Part shown: one piece after another, positions 17,269 to 27,353 of the stretch | Layout of the letters: every line of letters begins with the position of its first letter | Numbering within the stretch: the stretch's first letter is position 1 | Assembly (NCBI RefSeq): GCF_006439335.1 | Contig: NZ_SAWY01000019.1 | Span: 223,348-287,347 of the forward strand | From: Litorilituus lipolyticus | GTDB taxonomy: Bacteria > Pseudomonadota > Gammaproteobacteria > Enterobacterales > Alteromonadaceae | Reading direction: 5' to 3' | Length of the DNA: 64,000 nt | Notes under the pieces: generated by a model | Seen by the model: only the letters and a program-made list of their open reading frames with translations | The model's database searches: none | What the model was told of the DNA's origin: nothing | Position numbers and translations under genes: made by a program

Positions 17269-19113
17269 CTAAAATGTATAAGTCGCCGTTAATTGATAGT
17301 TAACGCCATCAGTAAGATAATGCTCAGCTACTGTGTAATCTTTATCGAATAGATTGTTGATCTTACCTGTGACAGAAAGCTTATTAGTAATGTCGTAACT
17401 TAATGATAAATCAGTTAACAACACTGAACTTAACGTAACAGTACTGTATTTGTTATCTTCACTTTCACCACGGTAATCCAAAATAACATTAGCAGTTAAC
17501 GCATCTAATTGATAAGCCAACGTATATGTAGCGCTTACTTTAGGGCGACGAAGTAATTGCTTGTTCGTTGTTTCATCTTCTGTTTCTACGTAGGCTGCAG
17601 CTAATTGGTGAGAAAAATCACCTGTTGCTAAGGTTGCTGTTAAATCAATACCTTGTGCTGTTGCGCTATCAACATTCGCAGGGAACCAATTGCCTTCGTC
17701 ATTGGGTGCCCACGCAATTAAGTTTTTAATAGCCGTATCATAAATACTGACTTCAACACTACCTAAGGCAAACTGGTTGCGAATAAGTAGTTCAGTACTT
17801 TCAACTTCTTCGGGGGCTAAGTCAGGGTTACCTGAACCTGGCCAATATAAGTCATTGAACGTAGGTGCTTTAAAGCCAGTACTTTGACTAAGACTAATCA
17901 ACCAGTCATCGTTAAGTTGATAACCTGCCGAGAGGTTGTAAGTTACTTCGTTATCTAGCCCGTCAATGTCATCATTTCTTACGGCAGCTTCAAGTAAAAA
18001 TGATTCAACTTGATGGCGAGCTTGTACAAAAAGAGCATTTGTTTTACGGCTGTCTTTCACATACTCAGAACCAGAATTAGAAACGCGTTCTTTATACCAG
18101 TCAAAACCCGCAATAACGCTGGTTTTTTCACTAAAACTGTATTGGGCTAACAGTGCCAATTGGTCGCGTTTAGTCGTGATTTCATTCACAACTTTAGGAC
18201 TTATATTACCAGCAAACGTTCCACCTTGATCTTGAGACGTTGATAACGACGTATCGATAAATAAATGCGTAGATTCATAAACGCCCCCCACTTTAACGGA
18301 GTAGTTTTCATGTTCATTTTCATCGGCGCCACCGTACTTATTATCATACTGTGAACCACCTTGCTCATAACGTGATACTAAGCTTAGCGCATACTCATTT
18401 GTGAGTTTACTTAGACCATTAAGACTAAAAGATTGGCGATCGTAACCGTCTTCATCTTCTTGTCCTGGGTAATCTGTGGCGTTAAAACCATCGCTTTCTT
18501 CTAGTGCACCAGTTAAGGTTAATGAATGATCTTCATTACCAAACCCTACTGCCGCTTCTGTTTTCCAAAAACCGTGGCTACCCAAACCCGCACTAATAAC
18601 CCCCTCTCCCGATTGAAGTTTTTTAGTGAATATTTGAATGACACCACCAATGGCATCAGATCCCCAAAGTGCACCACGTGGACCTTTAACAATTTCAATG
18701 CGATCAATTAATGCAACAGACATGGCCGCAAAGCTAGTCGTACCTAATGTCGCTGAGCCCACGCGTACACCATCAACCAATACTAGGGTATGGTTACCAT
18801 TAGTACCGCGCATAAAGATTGACGATGATTGACCCGCGCCACCTAAACTAGCCACAGTAACACCGGCAACTGTGCTCAATAGTTCCGCTATATTTTGTGG
18901 TTGTATCGCTTTAATTTCTGCCTGACCAATGACTTGTGTAGCCGACAGTGATAAAAACTGATCTTGCTGTGAACGGTTTGCGGTCACAACAATTTGTTCT
19001 AGAGCCTCTTCATTTACGCCAGCTTGGGTTGTCGTTTGTGCAAAAGCTGTTGATGAAAGTAATGCTGATGCAACAGCAATGTGTGTAAGTGTTTTATTAA
19101 ATGTAGTTTTCAT
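17269..19113 (-). CDS. btuB: BtuB, TonB-dependent vitamin B12 receptor
   Basis: The 614-residue protein has a signal peptide (ending near AFAQ, residue 26), a TonB box EQIVVTANRS (about 40-49), a plug domain with VDGVRVGSATLG and RIEIVKGPRGALWGSDAIGG, and a 22-strand barrel ending in an aromatic residue (TATYTF). The size equals E. coli BtuB (614). It takes cobalamin and cobinamide across the outer membrane. GAGAGG is well placed before ATG 19113. A cobalamin riboswitch in the leader and the neighbouring btuF confirm the substrate. Confidence 0.95.
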   Translation of the reverse strand: MKTTFNKTLTHIAVASALLSSTAFAQTTTQAGVNEEALEQIVVTANRSQQDQFLSLSATQVIGQAEIKAIQPQNIAELLSTVAGVTVASLGGAGQSSSIFMRGTNGNHTLVLVDGVRVGSATLGTTSFAAMSVALIDRIEIVKGPRGALWGSDAIGGVIQIFTKKLQSGEGVISAGLGSHGFWKTEAAVGFGNEDHSLTLTGALEESDGFNATDYPGQEDEDGYDRQSFSLNGLSKLTNEYALSLVSRYEQGGSQYDNKYGGADENEHENYSVKVGGVYESTHLFIDTSLSTSQDQGGTFAGNISPKVVNEITTKRDQLALLAQYSFSEKTSVIAGFDWYKERVSNSGSEYVKDSRKTNALFVQARHQVESFLLEAAVRNDDIDGLDNEVTYNLSAGYQLNDDWLISLSQSTGFKAPTFNDLYWPGSGNPDLAPEEVESTELLIRNQFALGSVEVSIYDTAIKNLIAWAPNDEGNWFPANVDSATAQGIDLTATLATGDFSHQLAAAYVETEDETTNKQLLRRPKVSATYTLAYQLDALTANVILDYRGESEDNKYSTVTLSSVLLTDLSLSYDITNKLSVTGKINNLFDKDYTVAEHYLTDGVNYQLTATYTF

Positions 19114-19186
19114 GTTACCTCTCGCTATGACGCCCTCCGCATCATGTTGACCACTGAATAATTTTGATTATCTTCAGTAGTAATTA

Positions 19187-19289
19187 GATAGGCACGAAGT
19201 GTCGGACTTACATACTGAGGGAAGTGCTCAGTATGATTACCGTTGCGGGGGCAGTATCTAATTCTCATAGATTTCCCTCGATACCTATC
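19187..19289 (-). promoter_or_regulatory. Cobalamin riboswitch upstream of btuB
   Basis: On the minus strand the conserved B12 box reads CTGCCCCCGCAACGGTAA (around 19237-19254), preceded by AGGGAAA. The element is closed by GATAGG (from 19289) pairing with CCTATC (to 19187). The 3' part TAAGTCCGACACTTCGTGCC matches the conserved AAGYC region before the closing stem. A further hairpin (CACTGAA/TTCAGTG type, about 19150-19180) and a GATGC/GCGTC pair lie before the ribosome binding site, so translational control is likely. Adenosylcobalamin binding should shut off btuB. Confidence 0.93.
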
Positions 19290-19334
19290 AAAATAGAATG
19301 GCTTTAACACCACTCTGTCGCTTATTTAATGCGC

Positions 19335-20165
19335 TTATCGAAACGCATCAATTTTTTTACACATGTCTTCAATACCGTCTAACATACGCGTACTGAATCG
19401 ATGCATTAAATCTGCATTCACCCGAATAAAGCGTTGATGCTTCACGGCAGGAATTTCCTGCCATTTTTGCCAATCGATTACCGGTTGTACTTGGTTCGAT
19501 TTTTCATCGGGTAAGATAATTAATTCGGGTTGAGCGACTATCACATTTTCTATGCCTATTTGTGGGTAAGGCGTTGGATTATCGGCAAAAACATTCTGAC
19601 CTTGGCAAACTTCAATCAACTGATTAATTAAAGTTTCTTTGTTAATAGTGCGCATTGGCTCTGGCCACAACTGATAAAATACTTTCATCGGTGCTATATT
19701 GGCATGCTGCTGACGTAGTGCTGTTAACTTTTCTAGGTAACGGTTAGCAACCTGCTCGGCTTGGGCTTCGTTTCCCGTGTGTTTTCCGAGTTTTATCAGC
19801 TCTCTAGCCACATCTTCTATTTTGCCAGGTTGGCTGTATATCACGTTTAAGCCCATTTTCTCCATTTGTTCAATATCGCTCGCTTTATTGCCAGACTGCC
19901 AAACAATAACTAGGTCTGGTTTCAAAGCTAATACCTTTTCAATTTGAATACCGTGGTACCCACCAATGCGTGGAATTTTTAGCGCTGCTTCTGGATAATC
20001 AGCATAATCTACCGTGCCTACAATGTTTTTGCCTGCACCAATATCAAACAGCATTTCAACAATATGAGGAGCGAGTGCGACAATGCGTTGTTTTTCTGCT
20101 TGCACAGTCATCGACCCTAGCAGTAAAAAGCCGCATAAAATCCAGCGTGTTAAACTTATCTTCAT
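19335..20165 (-). CDS. btuF: BtuF, periplasmic cobalamin-binding protein
   Basis: The 276-residue protein has a signal peptide (to about residue 23), then the class III binding-protein start QRIVALAPHIVEMLFDIGA and IGGYHGIQIEKVLALKPDLV, and later LADNPT-like and PELIILPDEKS strands. It delivers corrinoids to the BtuCD transporter. It is the last gene of the btuD-btuC-cobTSUQ-btuF operon, 11 nt after cobQ. It is followed by the btuB leader, so btuB may be read both from the operon and from its own promoter. Confidence 0.93.
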   Translation of the reverse strand: MKISLTRWILCGFLLLGSMTVQAEKQRIVALAPHIVEMLFDIGAGKNIVGTVDYADYPEAALKIPRIGGYHGIQIEKVLALKPDLVIVWQSGNKASDIEQMEKMGLNVIYSQPGKIEDVARELIKLGKHTGNEAQAEQVANRYLEKLTALRQQHANIAPMKVFYQLWPEPMRTINKETLINQLIEVCQGQNVFADNPTPYPQIGIENVIVAQPELIILPDEKSNQVQPVIDWQKWQEIPAVKHQRFIRVNADLMHRFSTRMLDGIEDMCKKIDAFR

Positions 20166-20176
20166 GTATTCACCTG

Positions 20177-21691
20177 TTAGTTATGAGCTTTACTAGTAGT
20201 TGTCACACCTGCTTGTAAGATATGCTCAATTTCATTCATTTTTAAATGTTGCTGGCAAACATCGGCTAAGCGATTTAGTTGCCCTTCGCGATGTTGGTTA
20301 ATATCAATATTTGTTTGCACACCATGACGTTCATTAACCCAATTCAATACCACGTTTGTCACGTCACTATGATCAAATAAACCGTGTAAATAGGTTGCAA
20401 CTATCTGGTTATCTTGAGAGATAAAACCGTCAGAGCCATGAGTGCCTGTCGATAAGTCACTGATCATAGGTGCATCTAAAGCTGGACCATGAGATTGACC
20501 GCAATGAATTTCATAACCTTGGACAGCACATTGTTTGCCCATTAAGGTTAATTGACCAGTTACCTGCGTTAAGGTTTTTGATGTGGTAAGCGTCGTGGTA
20601 AAGTCAGCTAACGCTAAGCCTGTTATGGCTCGCTCACCCTCTTCTTGTATAGTTGACTCAATTCCATCTGGGTCATATATTTTTTGACCTAGCATTTGAA
20701 AACCACCACAAATACCTAAGATCTTGCCGCCATACCTTAAGTGACGGTTAATATCATCTTGCCAGCCTTGTGATTTTAAAAAAGCCAAATCAGCAATCAC
20801 ATTTTTACTGCCCGGAATAATAATTAAATCACACTGAGTTATTTGCTCACCCATTTTGACGTAAGTTAAATCAATTTCAGGGTTAAGTCTTAACGCATCA
20901 AAGTCAGTGTGGTTACTTATGTGAGGTAACAATGGAATTTTGATAGCTATTTTGCTATCACTTACATTGTTTTCTATGGCAATCGCATCTTCTGCATCAA
21001 GGGCTAAATCATGTAGATACGGTAACACTCCGAGTACTGGTTTACCTGTATGTTGTTCAAGCCACGTCAAACCTGATTCAAGTAATTTTATATCACCACG
21101 AAAACGGTTAATAATAAAACCTTTAACCCGCGCTTGTTCTGACTCAGATAATAACTCAAGTGTGCCCACTAAATGGGCAAATACGCCTCCACGATCAATA
21201 TCTGCCACTAAAATCACCGGGCAATCAACTTTTTCGGCGTATCCCATATTGGCAATATCATGTTCACGCAGGTTAATCTCAGCGGGGCTACCCGCGCCTT
21301 CAACCAACAAGGCATCAAACTCATTTGCTAAGCGCTGATGTGATTCGACAACCGCCTCCATAGCCACTTTCTTATAATCGTGATAACTACTCGCTTCCAT
21401 ATTGGAAAGCGCCTTACCATGGACAATCACCTGTGCGCCCGTATCACTATTAGGCTTTAACAATATAGGGTTGAAGTCTGTTCTAGGCTGAATATTTGCC
21501 GCAATCGCCTGTAATGCTTGTGCTCGACCAATTTCACCGCCATCTTCTGTAACCGCACTATTGAGTGCCATGTTTTGTGGTTTAAACGGTGCGACTTTAA
21601 CGCCTCGATTTACAAAAACTCGGCAAAGTCCTGCAACAATCGTACTTTTGCCTGCATCTGAGGTAGTACCTTGTATCATTAATGTTTTCAT
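20177..21691 (-). CDS. cobQ: Cobyric acid synthase (CobQ/CbiP)
   Basis: The 504-residue amidotransferase starts with a P-loop-like [20 protein letters not shown], followed by the substrate motif [14 protein letters not shown] class I glutamine amidotransferase domain contains the nucleophile region [15 protein letters not shown] and the late catalytic histidine in [11 protein letters not shown]. It amidates adenosylcobyrinic a,c-diamide to cobyric acid. It overlaps cobU by 4 nt. No earlier corrin-ring genes are in this window, so its substrate must come from uptake or from a distant locus. Confidence 0.95.
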   Translation of the reverse strand: MKTLMIQGTTSDAGKSTIVAGLCRVFVNRGVKVAPFKPQNMALNSAVTEDGGEIGRAQALQAIAANIQPRTDFNPILLKPNSDTGAQVIVHGKALSNMEASSYHDYKKVAMEAVVESHQRLANEFDALLVEGAGSPAEINLREHDIANMGYAEKVDCPVILVADIDRGGVFAHLVGTLELLSESEQARVKGFIINRFRGDIKLLESGLTWLEQHTGKPVLGVLPYLHDLALDAEDAIAIENNVSDSKIAIKIPLLPHISNHTDFDALRLNPEIDLTYVKMGEQITQCDLIIIPGSKNVIADLAFLKSQGWQDDINRHLRYGGKILGICGGFQMLGQKIYDPDGIESTIQEEGERAITGLALADFTTTLTTSKTLTQVTGQLTLMGKQCAVQGYEIHCGQSHGPALDAPMISDLSTGTHGSDGFISQDNQIVATYLHGLFDHSDVTNVVLNWVNERHGVQTNIDINQHREGQLNRLADVCQQHLKMNEIEHILQAGVTTTSKAHN

Positions 21692-22275
21692 TTGATGGCC
21701 TTTGGTTGTGAAGACGCCCGTTTTAACGTCAACGGAATACCTGCCATAATAAAATCAACCTGCGTGGCTATTTCAGCAATTTCTTGATGCAACCATCCCG
21801 CTTGGTCGACAAATTCTCGAGATAACTCCCCCATAGGCACAATGCCATGACCCACTTCATTACTCACCAGTAACAAAGTTACGTTATCTGTTGGTTCATA
21901 TTCAGTTAGCAAATCTAAAAGCGCCTGCTTCTCATATTGCCAACAGCCCTGTTTGCTTGCGCATAAACAGTTTGTTAGCCATAAGGTTAGGCAATCAACA
22001 ATAATAGTAATGCTTTGCTGATATTGAGATTGATGTGTCTGAATCAACCCCTTAATTGCACCAGCAATAGAGGTTGAAGCTTCAGTTAACTGCCAATGTG
22101 TAGGCCTTTGTTGTTGATGCTTTGTGATACGAGCAGACATTTCGTCATCAAGGGCTTGACCAGTGGCAAGGTAATGTACTTGTGCCTGAGCAGTACTTTC
22201 AAATTGCTTGGCTTGCTTTTCGGCATAAGAACTTTTACCTGAGCGCGCGCCACCTAATATTAAATGAATAGTCAT
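21688..22275 (-). CDS. cobU: Bifunctional adenosylcobinamide kinase / cobinamide-phosphate guanylyltransferase
   Basis: The 195-residue protein begins [20 protein letters not shown] with the P-loop GGARSGKSS. It continues with [12 protein letters not shown], the ITKHQQQRP region holding the guanylylated histidine, [12 protein letters not shown] and [13 protein letters not shown], all CobU hallmarks. It activates adenosylcobinamide for nucleotide-loop addition. Its start codon overlaps the cobS stop by 1 nt (TGATG), and its end overlaps cobQ. Confidence 0.95.
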   Translation of the reverse strand: MTIHLILGGARSGKSSYAEKQAKQFESTAQAQVHYLATGQALDDEMSARITKHQQQRPTHWQLTEASTSIAGAIKGLIQTHQSQYQQSITIIVDCLTLWLTNCLCASKQGCWQYEKQALLDLLTEYEPTDNVTLLLVSNEVGHGIVPMGELSREFVDQAGWLHQEIAEIATQVDFIMAGIPLTLKRASSQPKAIK

Positions 22276-23093
22276 CAGCTAATTTCGCCAAGTGTTGTCG
22301 TTAAACCTAACTCACCATACCCAAGTAACAGCAAACTGAGATATATCACAATTTCACTACTTTGCTGAGCCGCACCTAAGCAATCTCCGGTATAGCCACC
22401 TAACTGAGCATTAAACCAAAAACGCAATATTGCTCTAAAGGCTATTAAGATAATAAACAATAAAATACAGTCGATTAACGGTAGAAAAAAGAAACTCACC
22501 GTTAAGCCAGTAAAGAGTAATATCAGTAAGCTGTGTTTTGATAACGCTTGGGCTAACGGTTTGACTTTAGATTGTTCATCTAAAGCGACATAGGACATGT
22601 CATATATAAGACTTGTCGCGACAACTCGACTTAAAGTATTAGCAACAATAAGTGCCATAACAGGTGAAGCTAACGCCACCAGCGCTTGATATTTTAATAA
22701 CAAAATAATGATTAATGCCGACGCACCATAGGTGCCTAAGCGGCTATCTTTCATGATATCTAGCTTTTGCGCTTTACTCCAACCGCCGCCAAAACCATCC
22801 CAAGTATCAGCCCAGCCGTCTTCATGAAAAGCCCCTGTTAATAACAAACTTGCTGCCATCGCCAGTAACACAGCTATGGACTTGGGTAAGTAAGCACTGG
22901 CAATCATATACATTAAGGCACTACAAAGGCCAACAAAAAGCCCCACCACAGCAAAATAACGACTGGCTTTATTTAACTGTGCTGCGCTAATTTCTTGCGA
23001 AAATGTTACAGGCACACGGGTAAAGAAGCTCAGCGCTAATAGCAACAGTGTCTTTTGCTGGTCTAGTGTGTCTTTTTGTTCTGGCTTCATCAT
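22275..23093 (-). CDS. cobS: Adenosylcobinamide-GDP ribazoletransferase (cobalamin synthase)
   Basis: The 272-residue membrane protein has the CobS start region LLLALSFFTRVPV and the catalytic acidic segment GAFHEDGWADTWDGFGGG with KLDIMKDSRLGTYG, plus several hydrophobic helices. It joins alpha-ribazole (from CobT and the phosphatase) to adenosylcobinamide-GDP. Coupling to cobU by a 1-nt overlap is typical. The late GGYTGDCLGA motif is present. Confidence 0.95.
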   Translation of the reverse strand: MMKPEQKDTLDQQKTLLLLALSFFTRVPVTFSQEISAAQLNKASRYFAVVGLFVGLCSALMYMIASAYLPKSIAVLLAMAASLLLTGAFHEDGWADTWDGFGGGWSKAQKLDIMKDSRLGTYGASALIIILLLKYQALVALASPVMALIVANTLSRVVATSLIYDMSYVALDEQSKVKPLAQALSKHSLLILLFTGLTVSFFFLPLIDCILLFIILIAFRAILRFWFNAQLGGYTGDCLGAAQQSSEIVIYLSLLLLGYGELGLTTTLGEIS

Positions 23094-23167
23094 TGCTGCT
23101 TGGTTTGTTCACTCATCTTTAAATAAATCATGTTCAATGAATTTGTTTTCGGCTCATTCGGTAAACG

Positions 23168-24220
23168 TTAAACCACATCCGCCACGTCGGCTTGCTCAAA
23201 ACTGGCCATCTCGTTATAAAATGCAGCAGATGCTTGAATAAGCGGCAAGGCTAATGCTGCACCTGTACCTTCACCTAAACGCAGCCCTATATTAAGTAAC
23301 GGTTCAACTTCCAGCCATTCCAACATTTTGATGTGCCCTTTTTCGCCTGAACAATGCGCAAAAATCATATAGTCTTTAACGGTAGGGTTAATTTGTATAG
23401 CAACCAAGGCTGCCGCAGTACAAATAAAGCCATCAACCAGAATATGCATGTTTTCCTGCGCGGCCGCGAGCATAGCTCCTGTAATTTGTACTATTTCAAA
23501 GCCACCTAAACAGGCAAGCACTTGAATAGGGTCTGATAATTTTTCTTTGTGTAATACCAGTGCTTGTTCTACAACTTGTTGCTTTTTAAGCACAACCTCA
23601 TCTGTAACGCCTGTGCCTTTACCTACCGTGTCTTTAGCACAGACTTGCATTATGGCCGCCATAATTGCCGATGCCGAAGTCGTATTACCAATACCCATTT
23701 CTCCAAACGCAACTAAATTACTGCCCTTATCCTTCACTTGTTTAATCAATTGATTTGCCTTTGCAAATCCTTGTGTGACTTTCTCAAGTGGCATGGCTTG
23801 AGTTTTGTGTAAAGGTGCTGTCGTTGTGCCTAATCGTTGATTAATTACCTGTAATTCTTTTTCAGGGGCTATCAAGATACCAGCATCGACAACACTAAGC
23901 TGCCAGCCTAGTTGGCGACAAAAAACATTTATAGCTGCACCACCTTGAGCAAAGTTTGCCACCATTTGCCCTGTGACTTCACTTGGCGCAATTGACACCC
24001 CTTCAGAGGCAACACCATGATCACCGGCAAACACAATAAGTTGAGGTTTTTTAATGACTAGCCTATCTACTTTGTTTGTTGAGGTAGCCTGTACTCGTGC
24101 TAATTGCTTTGCGACAACTTCTAATTGTCCAAGAGCTCCTAAGGGTTTGGTTTTACCATCAATAGTCGCTTGAATTTCTTGATCAAACTGGGTGCTAACG
24201 CTTTGAATACTATAAGTCAT
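23168..24220 (-). CDS. cobT: Nicotinate-nucleotide--dimethylbenzimidazole phosphoribosyltransferase
   Basis: The 350-residue protein carries CobT motifs: the N-terminal [33 protein letters not shown], the [14 protein letters not shown] loop and a catalytic-glutamate region [16 protein letters not shown]. It activates the lower ligand base to alpha-ribazole-5'-phosphate. It sits 74 nt upstream of cobS, completing the set CobT-phosphatase-CobS-CobU for nucleotide-loop assembly. Confidence 0.95.
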   Translation of the reverse strand: MTYSIQSVSTQFDQEIQATIDGKTKPLGALGQLEVVAKQLARVQATSTNKVDRLVIKKPQLIVFAGDHGVASEGVSIAPSEVTGQMVANFAQGGAAINVFCRQLGWQLSVVDAGILIAPEKELQVINQRLGTTTAPLHKTQAMPLEKVTQGFAKANQLIKQVKDKGSNLVAFGEMGIGNTTSASAIMAAIMQVCAKDTVGKGTGVTDEVVLKKQQVVEQALVLHKEKLSDPIQVLACLGGFEIVQITGAMLAAAQENMHILVDGFICTAAALVAIQINPTVKDYMIFAHCSGEKGHIKMLEWLEVEPLLNIGLRLGEGTGAALALPLIQASAAFYNEMASFEQADVADVV

Positions 24221-24272
24221 ATGCTTTTCTATTGTGTGTTAATCAACTTACTTAACTTAATGATTTTAAAGT

Positions 24273-25352
24273 TTAATTAGGTCGATTCTTTCTAAAATAA
24301 AGTAAAGTAAGGAAGAATAAACTTCCGGTTGCCGCCGTGATAACACCGACAGGTAATTCTTGGTTTTCTAGGACAGTACGCGACAATATGTCGACCCAAA
24401 GCATAAATATTCCACCAACCAAAGCGGTAAGCAAAATGCCATACATTGAACCTTGTGAAATGAAGAAACGCACAATATGAGGGATCATTAATCCTACAAA
24501 GCCAATACCACCGCACATTGACACTAACGTAGCCGTGATCAATGAACTAAGCAGCAACATGATAAGTCGAAAACGATTAACATTTATACCAAGAGTAGTG
24601 GCACTTTCATCGCCCAGCAACATCGCATTTAATTGACGCCTGTAGGCCAACATAATGGTGATACAAACACTGATAACGATTGTAGGAAATAATAAATTTT
24701 CCCACTGTGCTCTCGAAAAACTACCTAATGTCCAAAATAGCACCGCAGTCACGGCTTGCGGGTCAGTATGATAAAGTAATAAGTTAGTGATAGAGCTAAA
24801 TAAAAAGGATAATGCCACACCTGCTAGCAGCATTGATTCAACCTGCTGGCTTTGTCTGCGCCCCGCAATCAGCATTAACATTACCATGGCGAGTAAACTG
24901 CCAATAAATGCAGCAATAGGCGCTAAACCCGTAAACATCCCCCCCGTAAATGTAATAAGCATGACAACCCCTAACGAGGCACCTGACGAAATACCAAATA
25001 GGTACGGATCTGCTAACGGATTACGCGTAACGGTTTGTAAGATTAACCCTGAAATGGCCAGTCCACAACCAGCTAAAAAGGCTAATATAGCTCTTGGCAT
25101 ACGTAATTCCCAAATAATGCGGTCAATGAAACCGGTCTCTTTGGTTTGTTCAGGAAAGAAGCTTTGCCACACATCGGAAAAAGAGATATCAGCTGCGCCA
25201 TATGACAACGCACAAAAGAAACTTAACAAGCAAATGAATGTTGTAACCAGCGTAATGCTCAAATAGTTTAATTGCGTCTTAGCTACCTTCTCACTTTGCG
25301 CTGCTGTTATTCTCGAATGAGGCGTTATGGCATGATTAGGCATGTTCATCAC
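24273..25352 (-). CDS. btuC: BtuC, cobalamin ABC transporter permease
   Basis: The 359-residue FecCD-family permease has about ten helices and the conserved segments LRMPRAILAFLAGCGLAISG, NPLADPYLFGISSGASLGV and GFVGLMIPHIVRF. It forms the inner-membrane channel for corrinoids with BtuD. The reading starts at GTG 25352, overlapping btuD by 17 nt; ATG at 25349 or 25343 is equally possible. The gene lies in the riboswitch-controlled operon together with cobalamin synthesis genes, so the cobalamin assignment rather than iron is favoured. Confidence 0.92.
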   Translation of the reverse strand: MMNMPNHAITPHSRITAAQSEKVAKTQLNYLSITLVTTFICLLSFFCALSYGAADISFSDVWQSFFPEQTKETGFIDRIIWELRMPRAILAFLAGCGLAISGLILQTVTRNPLADPYLFGISSGASLGVVMLITFTGGMFTGLAPIAAFIGSLLAMVMLMLIAGRRQSQQVESMLLAGVALSFLFSSITNLLLYHTDPQAVTAVLFWTLGSFSRAQWENLLFPTIVISVCITIMLAYRRQLNAMLLGDESATTLGINVNRFRLIMLLLSSLITATLVSMCGGIGFVGLMIPHIVRFFISQGSMYGILLTALVGGIFMLWVDILSRTVLENQELPVGVITAATGSLFFLTLLYFRKNRPN

Positions 25353-26169
25353 CTGAATGAGTATCGTCTTGTTTGTAGCCGTAGTAATATGAAATATGTG
25401 GCACGTTATGCTGAGGATGTTGTTCTACATGAGCGCATACGCCAAACACATCAGATAACATTTTTGCCGTAATAACCTCTTGAGGTGTACCTTGAACGAC
25501 TAATTTACCTTGATTTAATACCATCAAATTGTCACACATTGCACTGGCAAGGTTTAAATCATGAAAAGACGCAATAACCGTAATACCCAGAGATTTTACC
25601 AACTCCATAATCTGAATTTGATAACGTACATCAAGATGGCTCGTCGGCTCATCCATCAAGAGCAGTTTTGGTGATTGGACAATTGCACGGGCAATTAATG
25701 CTCGTTGTTTTTCACCGCCTGATAAATGTTCAAAGCTTTGTTGTACTTTATGCGTCAAACCAACTTGCGTAATCGCTTGCGCTATTTTTTCTTCATCTGA
25801 TTTATTAGCGGTTGAGAACAACCCCTTATGAGGAATTAACCCTAAGGCAACCACATCATAAACCGTTAAATTAAAGTGTGAAGGTGCTTCTTGCAGTACT
25901 ACAGCGACATGTTTAGCATAATCATTTGCATGTAATTGCCAAATATCTTGATTATCAAAACGCACAACACCTTGCTCAGGTTTTACAAAGCGATATAGAC
26001 ATCGCAATAAGCTAGATTTACCCGCACCGTTTGGGCCTAATATTCCAGTAAAGCTCTGGTGATTTACAGCAAGGTTAATATCATCAAGGATCACATTGCC
26101 GTCAGTGCACCATGTTAGGTGTTCTGCCGTTAATAATGATTTGCTTGTAGTATGTGAAGCCTTACTCAC
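25336..26169 (-). CDS. btuD: BtuD, cobalamin ABC transporter ATPase
   Basis: The 277-residue ATPase has Walker A GPNGAGKSS (residues 45-53), Q-loop VVLQEAPS, signature LSGGEKQRALIARAI and Walker B LLLMDEPTSHLD, with the switch histidine in VIASFHDLNLA. It powers BtuC. It is the first gene after the second cobalamin riboswitch, so its transcript probably carries all seven genes through btuF. The C-terminal 20 residues are histidine-rich, with no assigned role. Confidence 0.93.
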   Translation of the reverse strand: MSKASHTTSKSLLTAEHLTWCTDGNVILDDINLAVNHQSFTGILGPNGAGKSSLLRCLYRFVKPEQGVVRFDNQDIWQLHANDYAKHVAVVLQEAPSHFNLTVYDVVALGLIPHKGLFSTANKSDEEKIAQAITQVGLTHKVQQSFEHLSGGEKQRALIARAIVQSPKLLLMDEPTSHLDVRYQIQIMELVKSLGITVIASFHDLNLASAMCDNLMVLNQGKLVVQGTPQEVITAKMLSDVFGVCAHVEQHPQHNVPHISYYYGYKQDDTHSGDEHA

Positions 26170-26318
26170 TGTTTTATCGCTTATGTTATTAATGACTTAA
26201 TACAGCGACCCAAACAACGCATAGCCGAAGACTTGCTAACAATTAATGTCCAGCAAGCTAGAGAATATACAGAGTTCGAGTAACCCGCTCGAATGAATAT
26301 CGTAGATTAATTTAAAAT

Positions 26319-26425
26319 GGGTATCCTGACTTGCCACAGAGATGCAGCCCAAAGAGCTAAAAAACAGTGACTTACAGTTGCGGGCACAGTTGTGGATTTT
26401 CACCACATTCCCAAATATGACGCTT
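26319..26425 (-). promoter_or_regulatory. Cobalamin riboswitch upstream of btuD
   Basis: On the minus strand the order is GGGAATGTGGTGAAAATCC, then the B12 box TGTGCCCGCAACTGTAAG (around 26372-26389), a variable stem, and GGCAAGTCAGGATACC ending at 26319. This matches the conserved cobalamin riboswitch core, including the AAGTCAGGATACC closure. Downstream hairpins TTCGAG/CTCGAA (26275-26293) and CTTGCT/AGCAAG (26232-26257) are candidates for the expression platform. It should control the btuD-to-btuF operon. Confidence 0.93.
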
Positions 26426-26468
26426 TAGCGAAATAACATTAAAAATTAAAAGATTCTTTATAGGCGGA

Positions 26469-26496
26469 ATTATCAACTGCTGGGCATAAATAGCAA
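26469..26496 (-). promoter_or_regulatory. Putative sigma70 promoter of the btuD operon
   Basis: On the minus strand TTGCTA (26496-26491) and GATAAT (26474-26469) are 16 nt apart and lie about 45 nt upstream of the riboswitch core. This position suits the start of a riboswitch leader. The call rests only on hexamer similarity. Confidence 0.4.
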
Positions 26497-26534
26497 GTGT
26501 TATTTAACAGTTCGGTCAGTTAAAATGTTCTAAT

Positions 26535-27176
26535 TTATAACACGAGCTTCGTCCAAACTTTGGCTTGCTCATCGCGATATATTGATATTTTAATTAAGCC
26601 GGCATACGGAACTTCAATGGATGACATATGCTCTGTGCCATGTATAGGCATTTCAAGCACTCGCGCCACTATATGTTTTATAACGCCAGCATGGGTAAAC
26701 ACCAACGTATTTTGCAAGGTATCATCGCGGCATAATGCTTGCCACCAATCATCAACCCGACGAGTAAACATCTGCATTGTTTCACCATTAGGGGCTGGAT
26801 TTTTCCACGGATCTTGCCAAAAATCACCTATACTATAACGCGCTGATGAGTCAGTACTATGCCATAGGGCATGATAGCTTTTACCATCCCAATCACCAAA
26901 ATTCATTTCTTGTAACCTGTCTTCAACTATTAACGATAAGTCATTCTGCTTGGCGAAGTAATTTGCTCGCTCATAACAGCGAATTAATGGCGAGCTTATA
27001 CAACGTTCTACCTCAACAAGAGAATCTGTTACCTGCAATATTTGTTGCACACCTTGTTCTGATAATGCCACATCAGTTTTTCCAGCTAAAATACCCGGCG
27101 TAGCTATTTCTCCATGGCGCAACAAATACAGCGTAAACTCTCCCGTTTGTCTTGGTATTTTAAGTTGTTTATCCAT
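26535..27176 (-). CDS. cobC: Alpha-ribazole phosphatase-type histidine phosphatase
   Basis: The 213-residue protein has the catalytic motif YLLRHGEI followed by PGILAGKTDVALSEQG, which resembles CobC, and the second histidine in VFTHAGVIKHIVAR. CobC removes the phosphate from alpha-ribazole-5'-phosphate. The gene lies directly upstream of the riboswitch-led btuD operon on the same strand, probably as its own unit. It is a paralogue in fold of the phosphatase at 14440-15036; I favour this one as the true CobC because of its closer motif, but this is not proven. Confidence 0.82.
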   Translation of the reverse strand: MDKQLKIPRQTGEFTLYLLRHGEIATPGILAGKTDVALSEQGVQQILQVTDSLVEVERCISSPLIRCYERANYFAKQNDLSLIVEDRLQEMNFGDWDGKSYHALWHSTDSSARYSIGDFWQDPWKNPAPNGETMQMFTRRVDDWWQALCRDDTLQNTLVFTHAGVIKHIVARVLEMPIHGTEHMSSIEVPYAGLIKISIYRDEQAKVWTKLVL

Positions 27177-27353
27177 AAAGCGTTTAATACCTTTTACCTG
27201 TTAATTGATCTAAAAAAGTTATTGAAGCATCTTCAGTAACGCAGTGAAATTCTAATATATTTATTGATGAATTAAATAAATATATTGTCAGGAAATACAG
27301 TGCTATTATTTTGCTCATCTTGCAAAAAAATTTCATCGCTAAAGGAAGGCCTA

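Noticed and set aside
19125..19313. Open frame of 62 codons on the minus strand upstream of btuB
   Set aside because: It coincides with the cobalamin riboswitch and has no family likeness.
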